A DNA stretch of 64,000 nt from Ipomoea triloba (GCF_003576645.1 NC_044916.1:32069691-32133690), one strand, 5' to 3'; counted from the stretch's first letter, positions 21,009-35,604 are shown. The notes: generated from the sequence alone by a model not told the origin. Numbers and translations: made by a program.

Positions 21009-24008
21009 TCAAGCACTACTGCCATCTGAAGGATTCTCGCTCTGACCACTCACAGATAATGGATTTCTCAGCTTCATGTCTCCGGATTGGTGCAAATGTT
21101 GTTCCTGAGGCTGATGGTGCTGCAGTTGTTGCAATTGGTGCAGTTGATGCTGCTGCTGATATGAGTGAAGTTGCTTTTGCGATTTTATTTGGAGCTGCTG
21201 GAACTGTTGCGTTGTTAACAATGTGTGCATGGCTTGATTGTTGCGATAAAATTGTTGATTTTGATTTGCTCCAGCAGACGAGGGAGGAAAGTTCATCATA
21301 GCTCCACCATTTGCCATGCCTTGCCCAGTTAACACTTTCAGATGCTGTATCTCCTCTCTCAGAGCATCATTTAAGGCTACACACAAGGAACACAAGAAAT
21401 AAACACAAAAAGGAAAATGACTTATAACAATCTCTTTGAAAAAGGAACCAGTCCTCAACCCTACGATTTATCATGCTATCATCCACTTTCTTTAGCTTAC
21501 CACTAAAAATATTCTCCAATAATCAAAACCCAATACAATAAAAATAAAGAAAAGAAATTAGTGTTGTAAGAGATTCTCACCATCTTGCAAGTGCACTTGT
21601 TGTTCCATCGTTGTCAAGCGCACTTTAAGTTCACTGTTTTCCGCAGTCAAACCATTGGTATCTCTCTGTTATTAAGTAAAAGCCAAAGGGACAAATGTCA
21701 GACATGTGATCTTACTTTTCAGGGAACGGGTTCCATATTTGATAGTAGTTTAATCTTAGTTCATGGAACTCCAAAAAATAATTCATGTAAAAAATTATCT
21801 TATTTTTCAGGTTTGGGGGTTAAGAACAATAGGCTATATTTGACTCTACTACTGTATGGGGATCATATTGTGCATAGGATATACATTAGTCCAATCCACC
21901 TGAGTGAAAAATAATGGTAATTTTGATCATTTTAACTTAGGCTGCCGATTCCAAACACATGATGCAAAGACTTCTTAGGATTAATTTATTTTATTATACA
22001 TTAAATTGTCCAAACTATGCACACATTCAAAATATGCTACATATGGGGGCAACCTCAGCCAAATTGGTCAGATTGTTGACTTGGTAACCACAAACAAGGT
22101 TATAAGTTTGACTTCGCGGGAGCGACCTATTAGCCTTCTTAGTTTGAGCTGGTCAGCTATGGGCAACTAGAATGCTGGGTTTACCCAGTGCACACCCTCG
22201 GGTAGTGGCTGTGGGTTCCCCTCATCACTAAAAAAGGTTTCTTTTTTTTTTCTTTTTTTAATACTACATATTATAGATTTATAGTCTTTCCTCCTTTCAA
22301 CATCCATTAACCCTTCACTTCTCCCAACAAAAAATCCCAGAAAAAGGAAACAGACACAATTGAAGAATGCAAGTGGCAATAAAAACAACCAAGCAGTAGA
22401 ATTAGTACAGAAAAAATAGGTAACAGATATACCTGCAACAAGGTCAACTGAGCAGACAATGAAGTAGCTTCTGTTTGAAGAGTCTGGACCTTTCTTTCAA
22501 GCTCAGCTATATATCTCATTTTCCTTTCCTTTGATCTAGCAGCGGATTGCCTGTTGGCCCAAATCCTGGTACACAGAAAAGATAGGCAACAATATGAGAT
22601 AATGCAAGTAAAACAAAGTGTTCTCTTTTGGTAGATCCACAACAGATAAACTTTACGTAGGTGATATAACAATTGCGCCAATCTTGTAATTACTATGAGC
22701 TTTGAACAGGGGAAAAAAGCTATAAATGATGTAGCCCCATTAAATGAATTACTAAACAGATGGCTTGAGCCTTAAAGCATTGAGGGCAGACAGTTAAATA
22801 GGTTAGGAACTGCAAAATTTAGGTCATTAGAGCAGTAAAGTAAATTTTCAGAAATCATAGCTGGTGGCAGTTCAATTGTGTAGACATATTAATGGCTAAT
22901 ACAGATTAGTATATCCACTGTTCTAGTTAGATGCTCTGCCTCTTATCAACATAAATGATATGCCAGACCTTATGTCCTTATAGTTCACATATTTAAAAAC
23001 TAGTACAAGTGAGAAACATTATTACCAAAACAGATAGCAAATAACCAATTTTGGTTGGTCAGAATGCCCACAAAACAATTACATCCCCACAAATACAGTG
23101 CAACTCTATATTCATCATTCTTTAATTTAGCACGTGAACCAGCTTGGTACGGTAAATACAGTGGTACCCTTTTCGTGAATCAAATGATCAATTATCCAAT
23201 AAAATGAGTAACATATCAACATGTCAAACTATCACAAAAACACAGTAAAAAGCATTGCAGGAAATGTATTGCACTGAAGAATTCATAAAAAATATTACCT
23301 TTTTGCACGCTTTGGGTCAATAAGGGCAAGCTCAGCAAGCTTGGCAGCAGACATGGCTTTTTTTAATTCAGCAGGAGATTGCTCTTCCGAACCCGATGTG
23401 AGCATTTCTGCCTTGATAGTTGTTGAACCATCCATAGACTGGCTATGCTGATGTCTAACTCTTGGCCTCTCGCTAACAGCAGGACTAACATTCTCAAACG
23501 TTGGCATCAATGATCCAGATGCTAGAGTTTGGGATGAGCCTGAAGCCATAGCTCCCGAAGAAGATGACTCGCCCGCTTGGAATGCAGAAGTTGCAGATGA
23601 TGCATTAATCTTATCCATGTCAAGGAACATAGAGAACAGGTCCTCCTCAGTCTCATCCGACAAAGATGGTCCATCAAATCCACCAACAACACCAAGATCA
23701 CTATCAAAACTGATGTCATCAGGAAGTGTAAGAATCTCTGAATGTGCACGTCGATGGCCCATATGCTTCCGCGGGTTATCAGGCATACAGCTAATATCAT
23801 AACTAAACTGGCTAGAATCTGATGGCCTCCCAATACCAAAATGGCCTGATTCAGAAGCACCCGCGGATGGCCCTAATGGGGGCAAACTGAAAGATCCAGA
23901 TGGCTCTGACTTTACATTGATATTACTACAAGGTGGTGAGAACACCGAAGATCTCCCTGATGGAGGCAACAAACCCCCTCCATGGCCTGAAGATTTATCC
24001 TTATCCAT
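21009..24008 (-). CDS. Group I bZIP transcription factor (PosF21/bZIP18/52/59-like)
   Basis: Minus-strand exons 24008-23299, 22565-22433, 21665-21581 and 21376-21009 join to 431 residues. The first begins [19 protein letters not shown], and the joints restore [32 protein letters not shown] and HLQD|ALNDAL. The bZIP spans about residues 230-300. The basic region reads NRQSAARSK, with Lys instead of Arg at the last position of the N-x7-R/K pattern, which marks plant group I bZIPs. Two likely 14-3-3 docking sites (HRRAHSEIL and RHQHSQSMD) are in the N-terminal half; such sites hold group I factors in the cytosol until dephosphorylation. [17 protein letters not shown] is an acidic candidate activation region. 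The C-terminal third is Gln/His-rich. Members regulate vascular development, cell growth and osmotic or touch responses. The exact ortholog cannot be fixed here. Confidence 0.93.
22050..22225. repeat. SINE-like repeat inside bZIP intron
   Basis: This stretch resembles shorter diverged stretches near 10913-10990 and 13678-13760 (shared words such as 'tggtcagattgttgactt' and 'aagtttgactt'). A weak B-box-like GGTTATAAGTTTGACTTC is present. It lies in the intron between bZIP exons 2 and 3. Family assignment is tentative. Confidence 0.35.
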
Positions 24009-24800
24009 ACACTAAATTCTCCAAACGCAACCCTAAAATTCCAACACCTGAGCAAAATAGCTTGACAAACCCTAATGCCCAATAAAGATCAAAACACTCA
24101 AAGACTAATTCAAACAACTAAGAACTCCGTTTCTGCTACCCGTAACTTGAACAGCTTGCTTTCTTGCCCCCAAACTATCAAAAGGGTGGGTATTCAAGAA
24201 GCGCCCAAGATACCACTTCATACAAACACACAGATAGAAATTTCCTTCACCAAATTCAGCCCTAGAAATGTAAAGAAAGACTTGCAAAATCAGAAAAAGA
24301 ACAAAAACCCCCAATATATATCTGAAAATTTTTATCTTTTCAAGTGAACAGTGCAGAAATACTGATCAACTGAGAACAGAACAGAACAGAACAGAACGAG
24401 ACGCGTGAATTCCAGACGGGAGAGGAACTTATATTTTTAAAAGCAAGAAAGCGACTTTGTCCAAAGAATAATTGAAACGAAGAATAGGGAGCATATAAAA
24501 AAATGATAAAGAAAGAAGAAAAAGAGCTTACGCCGCCTAGCTTTTTATTGTTTGAGATCAGATCTCCGGAAAGAGCAATGAGAAAGCGAGGATGGGTCTG
24601 CACATGGGGGGGAGAGAGAGAGAGAAGAAAGAGAAATGGAAGGTTCCAACTTCAATTGAGAGCGAGGAGGGGATATAGAAATAGAATAGAAGAAGAGTGT
24701 TTAACACAACACAAGTTGGGTTTAGTAGTGTCACAAAACGTGGTAATGGGGACACCCACACAAGTTGACATGGCCGCCCACCCATACCCTGCTATCTCTA
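24009..24800 (-). promoter_or_regulatory. bZIP gene 5' UTR and proximal promoter
   Basis: It is upstream of the bZIP start codon and includes a short ACAGA-type repeat near 24375-24395 and GA-rich tracts at 24607-24640. Parts of it (about 24009-24640) recur at 37863-38345, 55985-56110 and 63955-64000, so this stretch is the source, or a relative, of fragments in the mosaic region. Confidence 0.5.
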
Positions 24801-27800
24801 TTCAAACTAAATAAAAAGAACCATGTTTTTGGTCACACTATCCAAGTGTAATCCCTATCTGTAACGCTGCATTACACGATTACATATTAATGATTGCAGT
24901 ACTAATTATTATATGATGCGGTGCATTTTTAGTTTGAAATATTTATTAACATGTCATGGTGATATTTTTTTCGCTATTTTACGCTATTTTGATCAGCACA
25001 ACACGAATTGACGACGATCAAATTTAGTTTGTAATTTTTAATTGAACAATCGTTTTCATTTAATCATTCTTTGATAATATTTATATCGCAGTATAAATTT
25101 TCCATCAACACGAGTGTCTTTTGCACACATACAACATACATTATATCATATTATAATTAATTCTTATCCTCATAGTACTTGAATGATTATACCAAGTGCA
25201 AAAGGTTCTTGTGCTGGCATGCACCTTAAATTGTTCTTATATTATTTCACTTATCTCATTTTACATGTTTACTTATTATTCATTACTAATCTCAACTTTA
25301 AAAAAAAAAAAAATTGACTTATTTTACTTAACATTTTAAAAGTAATTTTAAATTATGATTCAGTTGTACTTAATACTCCATAGTATTTATTTACTTAGCT
25401 TTAAATACATAAATTTTATACACTAATACTAAACTAAATATTATTAAAAAATTAAATAGAAACAGAAGAAGTATATTATTATTATATGTTTTGAAATTAC
25501 TTATTACTTTGCCAAAAAGAAAAATTATAAACACGTCAATTTATAATTGGTCGAGCTTAAATAAAAAAAAAAAAGGTGTTACTCCATTACTCATTTCCAA
25601 ACGAAAACGTCTTTGATTTGCGGTTGCGGCTATGCTACCAATGAACATTAGATTAAAAAAAATAAAGTAAAATTATGAGACTGAAAACTGTCCAACCAAA
25701 GGTACGAACAACAAAACAATCTGTCCAATGCAAACCAAAAAGTCAAAAAACACAAAAGCCACTTATAATACTTTTCTCGGCCCGCTGCGCTGCTGCGATC
25801 CACCAAAACCAACACACTACTCGCGGTTCGGAAACTTTGCCATATTGCTTGCGCCCACCTCACTCCATCCAAACAAAAAAATTCAACCCACACCTACAAC
25901 GCCCACAAAAAATAATTTAGTTTCGTTCATTAATTAAACCCAGAATTTACCACTTTCCCTCACGTATTCCGCACATTATTTAATAGAGTAGCGGGGAACA
26001 CAAAGTAAAACCAATTTATATAATATTTACTCCGCCCAGAACAGAACAGCATCCAGTCACATGGGCTAATATTTTACTTTTTTCTTTCTTTTTACGCAGA
26101 GTAGTTGATACTCTTATCACGCTGTGCATAGAAGAATTGTAAGGGAAGTTTGACAGCATTTGCAGGGTAGCCAACGCAGACCAGCAAATTCACGTCCAAA
26201 CAGGAGAATACAAAAGTCAAATTTAACTGCTCGTATAAAGCTGTTCCCGTTTACGTTTTCGTAGGTTCCGTGAGTTTTGTTCCCAAGGCTGGGCTTGCTG
26301 GGTAAGGCTGTACCTAACTAAAATAAACGCAGGACACTCATTTTTTCCTAGTTTTATTTTTAAAAAATAAAACAAAATAATTTTATAGTACGATGTTTGC
26401 AAACTCAAAACACTAGTACAATTTGTCTACGAGTATGTTCATTCACAGCCTACCCACAACCGCATTAGTTTGGGATTATAACACGATAATCAACTCCTAA
26501 TCACCACAGTTTGTTACCTACAGCTGGCACCACCCAATTTTGAGCCTAGATTTTAAGAGATTTCCATTGTTTTGTCGGTAGTTAATAAAAAGACAACTGG
26601 AGTGTTAGTGTACTGTAGTAGCTTCAGTGGGTAACGGGGGGTTATACGCACCAGTACCATTAGATATAGATAGATAGATGTTGGACCTGTTGGCTGCATT
26701 ACTAAGGTAAGGTATTAACATATCATCTGCTCTCTGCAATAACACACACACACACACACAAGTAAAGCTTATCAACACAAGTAATTCATCCTTCAGCTTC
26801 ATTATGTGAACATAGGAAGGCAAGGCAGGATATTGTTAGACAGGGGCAAAGTGTTCTGAAGAAAGTTCGAAGATCGCTTTTGCGAGAAAAAGGAGAGCAA
26901 GTTAACTAATGCATCATGTTATGTTGTTCACTTCTCAACTGCCCTGCTCATCCTTTTGCACTTTTTGCAGGAGAGCAAGAGCATTCCCACCATTTCTTTC
27001 TGATTTAAACAATGCAATACAGTGTTGTAAACACAGACAGAGTGATTGCCAATTTTGATCATTCCTCAAAATTGCATTCAAATCATTTAAACCCTTGAAC
27101 ACAGTCTGTTGACATCAAAACATTGTAGCTTCAAATGGTGAAATATGGAGGGATTAGGGCAAAGAAACTGTCAAGTCTGTTATTCAATCTCCAGTGTGTC
27201 AACCATCCTATATAAATAGATTGACTTTATATCCACACTTAAACAATTGCAAAAGGCTATCCAAAAGAAAACGGAATACCAATTACTTCCAGAAAAAAAA
27301 AGGGCTTTTTGGCATTGGTCGCACAATTGGCTGGCCTGTTAGTTAGTTCTTAGGAAAAGTGATGGATTTTGGCAAATAACTTTGGGAGGACAGTTAGCTC
27401 ATGCTAGCTCAGCAACTAAAACACCTAATGGCGAAAATGACAGATCCCACGCAATAACAAATTAATGGAATGCAAAGTTTGCGTGACATATTGATGTTGT
27501 ATGTGTACTGCTTTACGTTCAAGGATGCAGGATTTTGTGGTGCAGGATTATAGGAGGGTGGGGGTTAACTTGTGAAATAAAGAAGCCTCTGCTAGGACCA
27601 CTTGAGCCAAGGTCACCAGCAGGGAACTTGTTTTTCAGTTTATTCCTCTTCGCATAAATTGTATTGAGTAAACTCCAGCTATCCTAGTTCGAAAAGATTA
27701 TAAAACACTGGATTTTGTCCAATTTGGTGTGGCAATGCTTATTATTAGATTGACTAGGGTAAAGTTTGTGAAAAACCTTTGCAATGCACTAGTTTTCTTC

Positions 27801-29213
27801 TTATGAGCGAATCGATTTACACTAATATATCACTGTTAATACTTTGCTATTACTATTAAGTTGTTTATGCCTCCTTGGGATAGATTTCAAGAGATCTTGC
27901 ATTGGTGTGGTTTACACCCACCATTGTTAATCTTAAAAAAAAAAAAAAAATTGCACAAACCAGCAATATCTTTTAAGGCTTAGTAGAAGTATATAAAAGC
28001 CAATTTACTTACAACACAATAACTTGACAGGGTTCAAAGAAGCCCAGAATGCAGTAAATATATCTCCTTAAGATTTTATAGAACCCCAAGCCTGCTAATA
28101 CTTCATATATAGATATATATAATATATATATATAGAGAGAGAAAACCCACAAGTATAGGAAGAAAATGTGCAAGTTCTTAAGAAAAGTAACAAATTATGA
28201 AACATAACACCTAACCACTACATATATAATTCTTAAGAAATGCACATCAGCACATAGGAAACAAGCACAATCAAAGGACATATTGAATTAAAAATTTAAA
28301 ATAGATCACACTATAACAGATCAATACTAAATCATTCAATCATTTGATAAATATTGCTATACGCATAGGTAAAAGCCAGTCAATCAGACTATAAATTATA
28401 AAATCATATTAATTACTTAGTTAGGGGGTAAAAAGAAAACAATTATACTACAATTGTAAAATTTTGATACAGCAAAATTGTCAACCGATTTACTCTTTCC
28501 TTGCGATATCATAACTAGGGCAGACAAGATTATAGACCAAAACAAAAAAGAATTCCATCCTTCACTCTTAATACAGAAGGATATGAAGTGATGGCATCTA
28601 TTTCGCTAAGAAACTCACAATCTGTAAATTATGAAACCTATGCATTTTATTTCCAGTCAAAAGTGCCTATATATATGAATGAGAGATGAGACTGGTGCAA
28701 GGATTATATAGGCTTGAATTGCATGTATGAAACTCATGAAAGCATAAGACTAGTCACTGAAATAAGGAATAGCTAAAATGTTAATGTTAGTTTAAAGAAA
28801 CTACCCAACCACAACTAGATAAGATGACTATCTAGTCTCCGGACTGGGTTCCTATCAAGTGAGAGACAGAAAAATCACTTCATCTGAGCTCATAATTTGC
28901 TTACCTTGTTTCTTAAATTGGTATTAATACACTACTGTACAGTTTAGAACCATTAAAGGCATTTGCTCTTTTGTAGGCTCAATGGCTTGTGTTTTCTAGA
29001 AGGGATAGCTCTAAATAAAGAAATAATAAAAACAAGATAGTTCAACTAATTAACCACAGTGCAACTAATCAAAAAGTCCAGAGCCCATCAACAAATGAAA
29101 ATAACTAAGGCAGATTATGCACAAAATTTTAGCTCATTTCACATGGGCATTTAGAAACTCATCCAAACAAGCAAAAAAAGCAAGAAGCAATTACCTGGAT
29201 GGAAGGCAACATC
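24801..29213. other. 4.4-kb intergenic region, no gene seen
   Basis: AT-rich DNA with scattered A/T runs, a CA run at 26743-26761, and TA/GA runs near 28115-28141. The right end (from about 29.2 kb down) is probably FPA 3' UTR. A donor-like ATCCAG|GTAATT lies just past the FPA stop, so a 3' UTR intron extending into this region is possible. I found no open frame with family features on either strand. Confidence 0.5.
26743..26761. repeat. CA dinucleotide microsatellite
   Basis: About nine CA units in the intergenic region. Confidence 0.85.
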
Positions 29214-32200
29214 TCAATGACTCCCTGACCCTTGGCCACTTTGGCCACTTGGCTGTTGTTGCTGTATTTGGGAGAGTAGATTGGCAGCAAACCTTAGTGT
29301 TGCTTGATACCGCTCATTCTTATTTTCCTCAGATTCAAAACCCTCTTGTCCTACCCCATAAAATGTAGACTGAAGCTGTTGAGGGTGACCTGTAATCCCT
29401 GATCCAGAAGCCTGTGGTGTGCTAGCATGAGGCTGAGAATTCACCTGATTGGGAAGTACAGAATGACTTGTAGGTTGCTGAAGTACTGCAGAACCATACA
29501 TTGCAGAGGCATCTGATGCAAGAAGCCCAGGGCCTCTAAGCAAACCCTGAGACATTCCAACTGGATTGTGCTGCTCAACATGTGGTGGAACCCCAATCTG
29601 TCCACTTTGTGGAGGGATGGTGGTCGAGGTAAGTACTTTAGATGATGCAGCAGCCTGTGTTTGCAGGTCAAAAGGATGCTGCTCATGAATTTGATTGAAC
29701 CCAACAACCCCATGAGCAGAATGGTTGGGCACATTGAAGACTGGAGCATGAGTCTGGGCTGGGGGTATAGGTTGTGATTGAGTGTTGAAGTGGCTACCCA
29801 ACTGGGATGCTAAATGACCAGCTTGCTCAGGAGTTTGTTGTTCATATCTCCAACCCTGTGGATGTCCTTTATCTGGTGCAACAGTTGTATTTAACACAGG
29901 CGCAGGTGTAGAAGCTACTGTTGTGTTCTCAGAATTAGATGACTTAGCCGGTAATAAAGAACTAAGAGTTGCAATAAGTTCAGGAGTTAAAGTAACCCCC
30001 CCTTGAGAAGGTGCTAGTGTGTTACTTGGGGGAACTGAATGCAAGGGAATAGCCTCACTAGTTGGAGGACCAACTGCTTTTGGAGGAAGTTTAATGTCAT
30101 CTCGTAAAACCTTATTATAGTCCATTTGCAAGGTTCTATCATCAGGAGGCAAATTGTAAGCAGTCTGATAGGAAGTCATTTTTGGCACATCTGCATATGG
30201 AGGCTGAAGGGAGTCCATTGGTGGTGGCTGAACAGATGTGGCATTAGGCGTTTGTTGAAATTCCAAAACTACTCCATACAGACGCTCAGGACCAGCAATA
30301 TTCAGAACATTTGTGAGGAAATCAGATGGAGGTACCAAGAATAAAGTGGTCCCATCATCAAATTTCGCAACCCCAGCACGGTTCTTTGTTCCAAGGTACC
30401 TCAGAAACTCTGTATATGAAGCAAAATCCTCTTCACTGTCTGGCAAGAAGAACACAATCTTGAAGCCAACAGCATCAGCATAGTGTTTAGTCAGCAAGTC
30501 CAATCCAGTTCGGGCAGAGCAATTGACTACATCTGGACTGCAGTTCAGAATAAATAAAATTATTCATAATCAGGACATTTTCATACTAAGTCCATTATAA
30601 AAATTAGCGGGGGGAGAAAATATCAATAACAAGATAAAATCTCATCATGAAAACATTTCATAATTGTTAACTAGTGCATTGCAGAAATTGGAATTTTCTT
30701 ACTCCCTTCAAAATATTAAGGGCCCATTTTACAGTTTACTAGTTCTATATCATTTATCAAATAGGAAAAAGCACCTGCTTGATGTTTTCTGACTTTCATG
30801 ATGAAAATACTGTTCTGTTTCCACCTACTTTCTATCTTCTTCCAGAAAATGCAAAAATAACAGAAACCAAATGATTTACCAGACAACATAGGCCTATATG
30901 ACAGTGACAATGACTTAGAAGATTGTTACTAGGAACATAACAAAAAGGTCTAATACTTTCACTTGTTGAGGACAATACAATGGCTCATCCAAATATCTAT
31001 CTTGCATATATCCATTACTTAATCATATGCTTCAGAATTCTATATGACATCATTAAAATTCACTGATGCAACAAAGTATTCCTTGTCTCCATAATAGAAG
31101 TATTTAGAACTACTTATTTAGTCAATAGATCAACAAGAAGAGAGCAGTCCCTCTTGACTTCAAACAAAGACTATCAGACTATGCCATCTTGGAATGACTT
31201 CATGAGATAAACAACAAAATTATTATAATTATTATAATTCTTATAATAATAATAATAATTATTATTATTATACACACAAATATATGTACCAAAGAATCAA
31301 ACCAACAGTTAGTCTAGAAAAAAATCAGGAAACTAAATATGTATGACCTCAATAAATTGGGCAAAAGTAATAAAAAATTTCAGAAAAATTAACATAAAAA
31401 CGTACATCTCAGATACGATCTCTTCGCCGATAGGAACACAGCGAGCACGACAAACTGGTGTCCCACCCTTGGCAATAAGGCCACGCCATATATAATCATG
31501 AGAAGGAGTACCTCTTACACCTGCTGGGGTTAAGCGATGCTTTCGAGTACCAAGAGCACCAACCGAACCCATACTGTATTGCTCTTCATCCAATCTATTA
31601 GGAGGAAGAGAACCATCATAACGAGGCAAGGAACCATCAACCCTTGATCTTTTGGATTCCCTAGGCAGTTGGGAAGCAGCATCGTACACATCCCAACCAC
31701 CAGATGCAGGTCTATTCAGTGGCCTCAACACACCTGAAGGAGAAGCTCCAGCTACAGGTGATGATCGTCTCCAATCAGATCCTCCCATCAGATTATGAGG
31801 ACTTGATTCTTGTAATTTATGTATTGCTGCCACGTCAGGATATTCAGAGCTGGGAATACCAGGATCATACCTGTTTTGAGGCCTTATCAGCATATCAAGT
31901 CCATGGATACTGTGAGGAGGCAAATGCCCAGGAATATTATTGGGTAGCAGGGGGCGATTATGATCCAATATGCCCATAGGCGATGGTTGATATGGAAAAT
32001 ATTCTCTTCCAGCAGCAAACCCACTGCTGGAAAACTCAATGGAAATTCTGGGATCATTGAAAAGCTTGCCCTGCAACCCTTCCTTAGCAAGCATTGCTTC
32101 TTCGACACTCCTAAATTCAACAAAAGCATAATTCCGATCATCAAATGTTTTTATCCTCTCAATCTCGCCAAACAAAATCATTGCATTGTGAAGCATGTCT

Positions 32201-35200
32201 TCTTCAACATGAACAGAAGGAGGATAGCTTATCCACAAAATTTTACTTGGCTGACCATCTCTTCTACCCCCCAGAGACTGGAACTGCTGTTCAGAAAGTG
32301 TAAAGAAGAACACAGAATAAATAAAGTTTGTGTGAGAATTAATGTTTACTATTCTATGCTAATACAAAGGTTTATTAAGAAACAAAATAAAATAATGAAC
32401 AGATTGAACGTAGAAATTCACTTCATATTCAATCCACAAGCACAATATAAAATAGTCAACCACAACTTTCTGTTAGATCATTTAATCATTTACAGTATTC
32501 CTAAATTGAGTTTAGAAAGGTGCCCTAACTCAAGGTTCACTTTTTCGGTGCCATAAATTGATTAACTTTACTACCATAATATTCAATACATTCACTGAAT
32601 GCAAAATGAGGAAAAGAAACAAGCAATGCAACAGTGCTGGAAACACAAAGGTAATCTAAACACAGAAATGAAAGCCCAAAACCAGTTGGAATAGGAAGGA
32701 GGAAGTATTACGTGTGGCCTTTTGGACCCTGCATGTGTAGGCTCAGAGTAAGCTGTCACATAATCTTGTGTATGCAAAGTATTCCTATAAGGAAATTGTC
32801 CCTCCCTTGCAAAGTCAGGACCTTGCTCCTGCAAAGTTGAGAAGATACTTTAAGTTCATATCAAATGTAAAAACATGGAGAACTATAGTTTCAACCATAA
32901 TAATAGTACCCAAACAATCAATTTAACGCTCAACTTCAGTTACTAAACCTAGCAAAGATTAATATTAATAAGATATTCTTTTTCCACAGGATCTAAATAA
33001 CTTAATAACTCATACAAAATGCTTTAAAGATCTAACATTCTATTGGGGAAGAACAACAATTAGCCAGCACCAGATCAATGGATTACACCAACACTTAAAA
33101 CACATAATCCACAAAGTACTAAAGTAGACCCAGGAAGAATATTTTAAGACCATAATTGAGCCTTTTTTTCATAAAGTATAACTAACCCTTCTTGCAGGAT
33201 GTGACCTGAGATAATCCACACGAATCTGTTCTCCACTGATCTGCTTCCCATTCATAGTTTTAAGTGCTTCTGTAGCATCTTCCAAACGAGCATAGTCAAT
33301 ATAAGCTGTGTTCCGATCCTTTATGAATTTGAATTCTAGGATTTTGCCAAATTTCTTAAAATGTTCCTCTAATTCTTCTTTAGAAACAGACTGGCCTATC
33401 CCAGCCACCCACAGACTTTTGCACGGCTTAGCCTACCAAAGAGAATAAAAATTTAAAATAGATTATATAGCTGAGGTATAACAAGTTACAACCAATGTAT
33501 AAAAATCAAGTGATGGATGTCATCCACCACACCAATGAATATATAACACTTGCAGAATGAATGAATACTTTAATAAAGAAAAGAAACACATATGAGAGGC
33601 ACTACAAACTTGATCGTCCAATCAGATCATTTATAATGAGCAAATTTGTTCCAGATTTTCATTATAACAAATTTTCAAGAGCTACGGAAGATAATGGTAT
33701 TGACCACACAAATAATGCAGCATCAATCACATTTTCTTTTAGTTACATCAGCATATTCTTATTAGCAAGGCACCACACCGTTAACTAAGCTAAAGTCCCC
33801 AGTCATACAAACTCAAGCAGAAAGAGACAGCTGAAGGGTATGACCATGTTTAAGGGAATTCCTTAATTTATTTTAAGGCATTCAGTCCAAGCCTCCAAGA
33901 TGAAAAACACAGTTGTTAAGCAATGAATCAATGAAACATTAAGACCGCACAGGATTTTCAGAACAGTGGAAGGAAATTGAAGGCATCGTGTTGGGATGGA
34001 AATAATGGAATCATCATATTCACAAGATAAAAATTATGAACAAAACTATATCAGGGGATGTGGATTGTGGAGGCAGAGGTTACTTGGAAGATAACCTTTT
34101 GTCTCAGTACAAATATAACTTTTATTCTTATTATTATTCTATGATTTTACTACACACCACATAAATTTGGCACATAATCATAAGGTGTCTCCTCTACTGG
34201 AGATAATCTTGATATTCTCCAGGATAGAGCTTGAAGATGGCAACATTATGCACAGATTGAACTTTAAATCCCTCACTCCCATGCTTATGCTTATAATTCA
34301 AAAAGATGAATATAAGTTTTGAGTATGACCAACATTCTTTGATAGTCATTGGGGAACTGGAAAGTGAAATGGGCATTGGTTCCTTTCAGCTAGGATCTTC
34401 TCCATGAGTTGAATTTGATAGTCAATTCTATTTTATTATAATTTTATTGGCAGATTGAATCAATGGCTTATCCATGATTGGCTCTTTAACATGTAATTGG
34501 GAAACCCTAAACAGCTAAAACAGTAAAAATTTCTTACTTCCAAAAAGGGATGGCTGATTATTTTGATCATAATTGGTTAAACTTGGTTTCTTAAGAAAAA
34601 AACTTCAGCAGAGAGTGAATTTGATTGTTAAAATTTTCTTCCATGGGCTCACTGCCAATTTTCTTACACAGAAGGAGATTTATCATCAGCAGAAAAGATT
34701 ATCTGCTGAGCATGAAATTGGAAACCTAAGCTGCTAAAGTAGTATTTCTTATTTTCAAACACAAATGAAGGACAGATTGGTGAGTAATATTAATATGTTG
34801 CAGTTTTTAGATTCTAAAAACTTTGGGACTCCAAAACTAAAATTTGCCCCAGGATATTTGAATTTGATAGAAATAAGATCAAACCCTAGTTTTTGTGTGA
34901 AATTTGATTGATTGATGCGCCTTTGAGTTGTCACGCATTGCAGTGGACCAAACTCGAAGAATTCCCTTTCTGGTAGACTTAATCAGTTATACACTTGGGA
35001 ATTTTCAATAATTTCAACGAGATTTTGTTTTTGTTTGCATAGGATAGGATATAGTTTAACATTAGACTTGTCGTGTTTGTTATCTACACGCTTCACCAAT
35101 AAAGTTTGGAGAACGGCTGAAAAATGGGGAGGGGATTCGCAACGAGAATAAAGCAAACACAAAGTGAAGTGTTAAAACAAATGAAATTTGGTTACAGATC

Positions 35201-35556
35201 CAGAAAAACAAATCCATTATCAAAAAGCAAAAACAATAGAGCCAAATCATCATCATCAAACAATGGCGAGACACGAAAATACAAACCGGTTTCGCGAATT
35301 CAATCTTAAGAGGATTCCCGCGAAGCACGGTTCCCTGGAGCGCGTCCTTGGCGGCCTTGGCATCTTCTAGGCTTCTGAAGTAGAGGAAGGCGTAGCTGCG
35401 GGCGGAGTAGGAGGTTATGCTGTCGACCTGCCCGTACTTCTCGAACAGAGCAGTAAGCTCGGCTTCGGTGACATCGGGGGTCAGATTACCAACCCACAGG
35501 TTATTCGTCGCCGTATCGAACTCCGGTTTCGCCGAGGATCTGAAAGGCGGCACCAT
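29214..35556 (-). CDS. FPA: Flowering time control protein FPA-like (three RRMs plus SPOC)
   Basis: Minus-strand exons 35556-35287, 33432-33187, 32828-32712, 32286-31406 and 30537-29214 give 945 residues. The ATG at 35556 ([13 protein letters not shown]) fits family length; an in-frame ATG at 35604 is an alternative. RRM1 is about 18-88 ([17 protein letters not shown]), RRM2 94-165 ([16 protein letters not shown]) and RRM3 221-295 ([15 protein letters not shown]). SPOC is about 470-635 ([43 protein letters not shown]). The tail is Gln/Pro-rich. Arabidopsis FPA is a nuclear spen-family protein that directs 3'-end choice, represses FLC and limits its own mRNA through poly(A) sites in intron 1. 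Here intron 1 is 1.85 kb, long enough for the same control. Exon 4 has a NAGNAG acceptor. Partial copies lie at 41.6-43.0 and 57.8-59.4 kb; this is the only complete one. Confidence 0.93.
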
Positions 35557-35604
35557 GGTAGAAACCCTAGACTGCAAAAACGGTTGCTCCGTATTTGGTC
35601 GCAC

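Noticed and set aside
21009..21300. Plus-strand Ala/Val-rich ORF at 20954-21301
   Set aside because: It is the antisense of the Gln/His-rich (CAG/CAA) tail of the bZIP gene.
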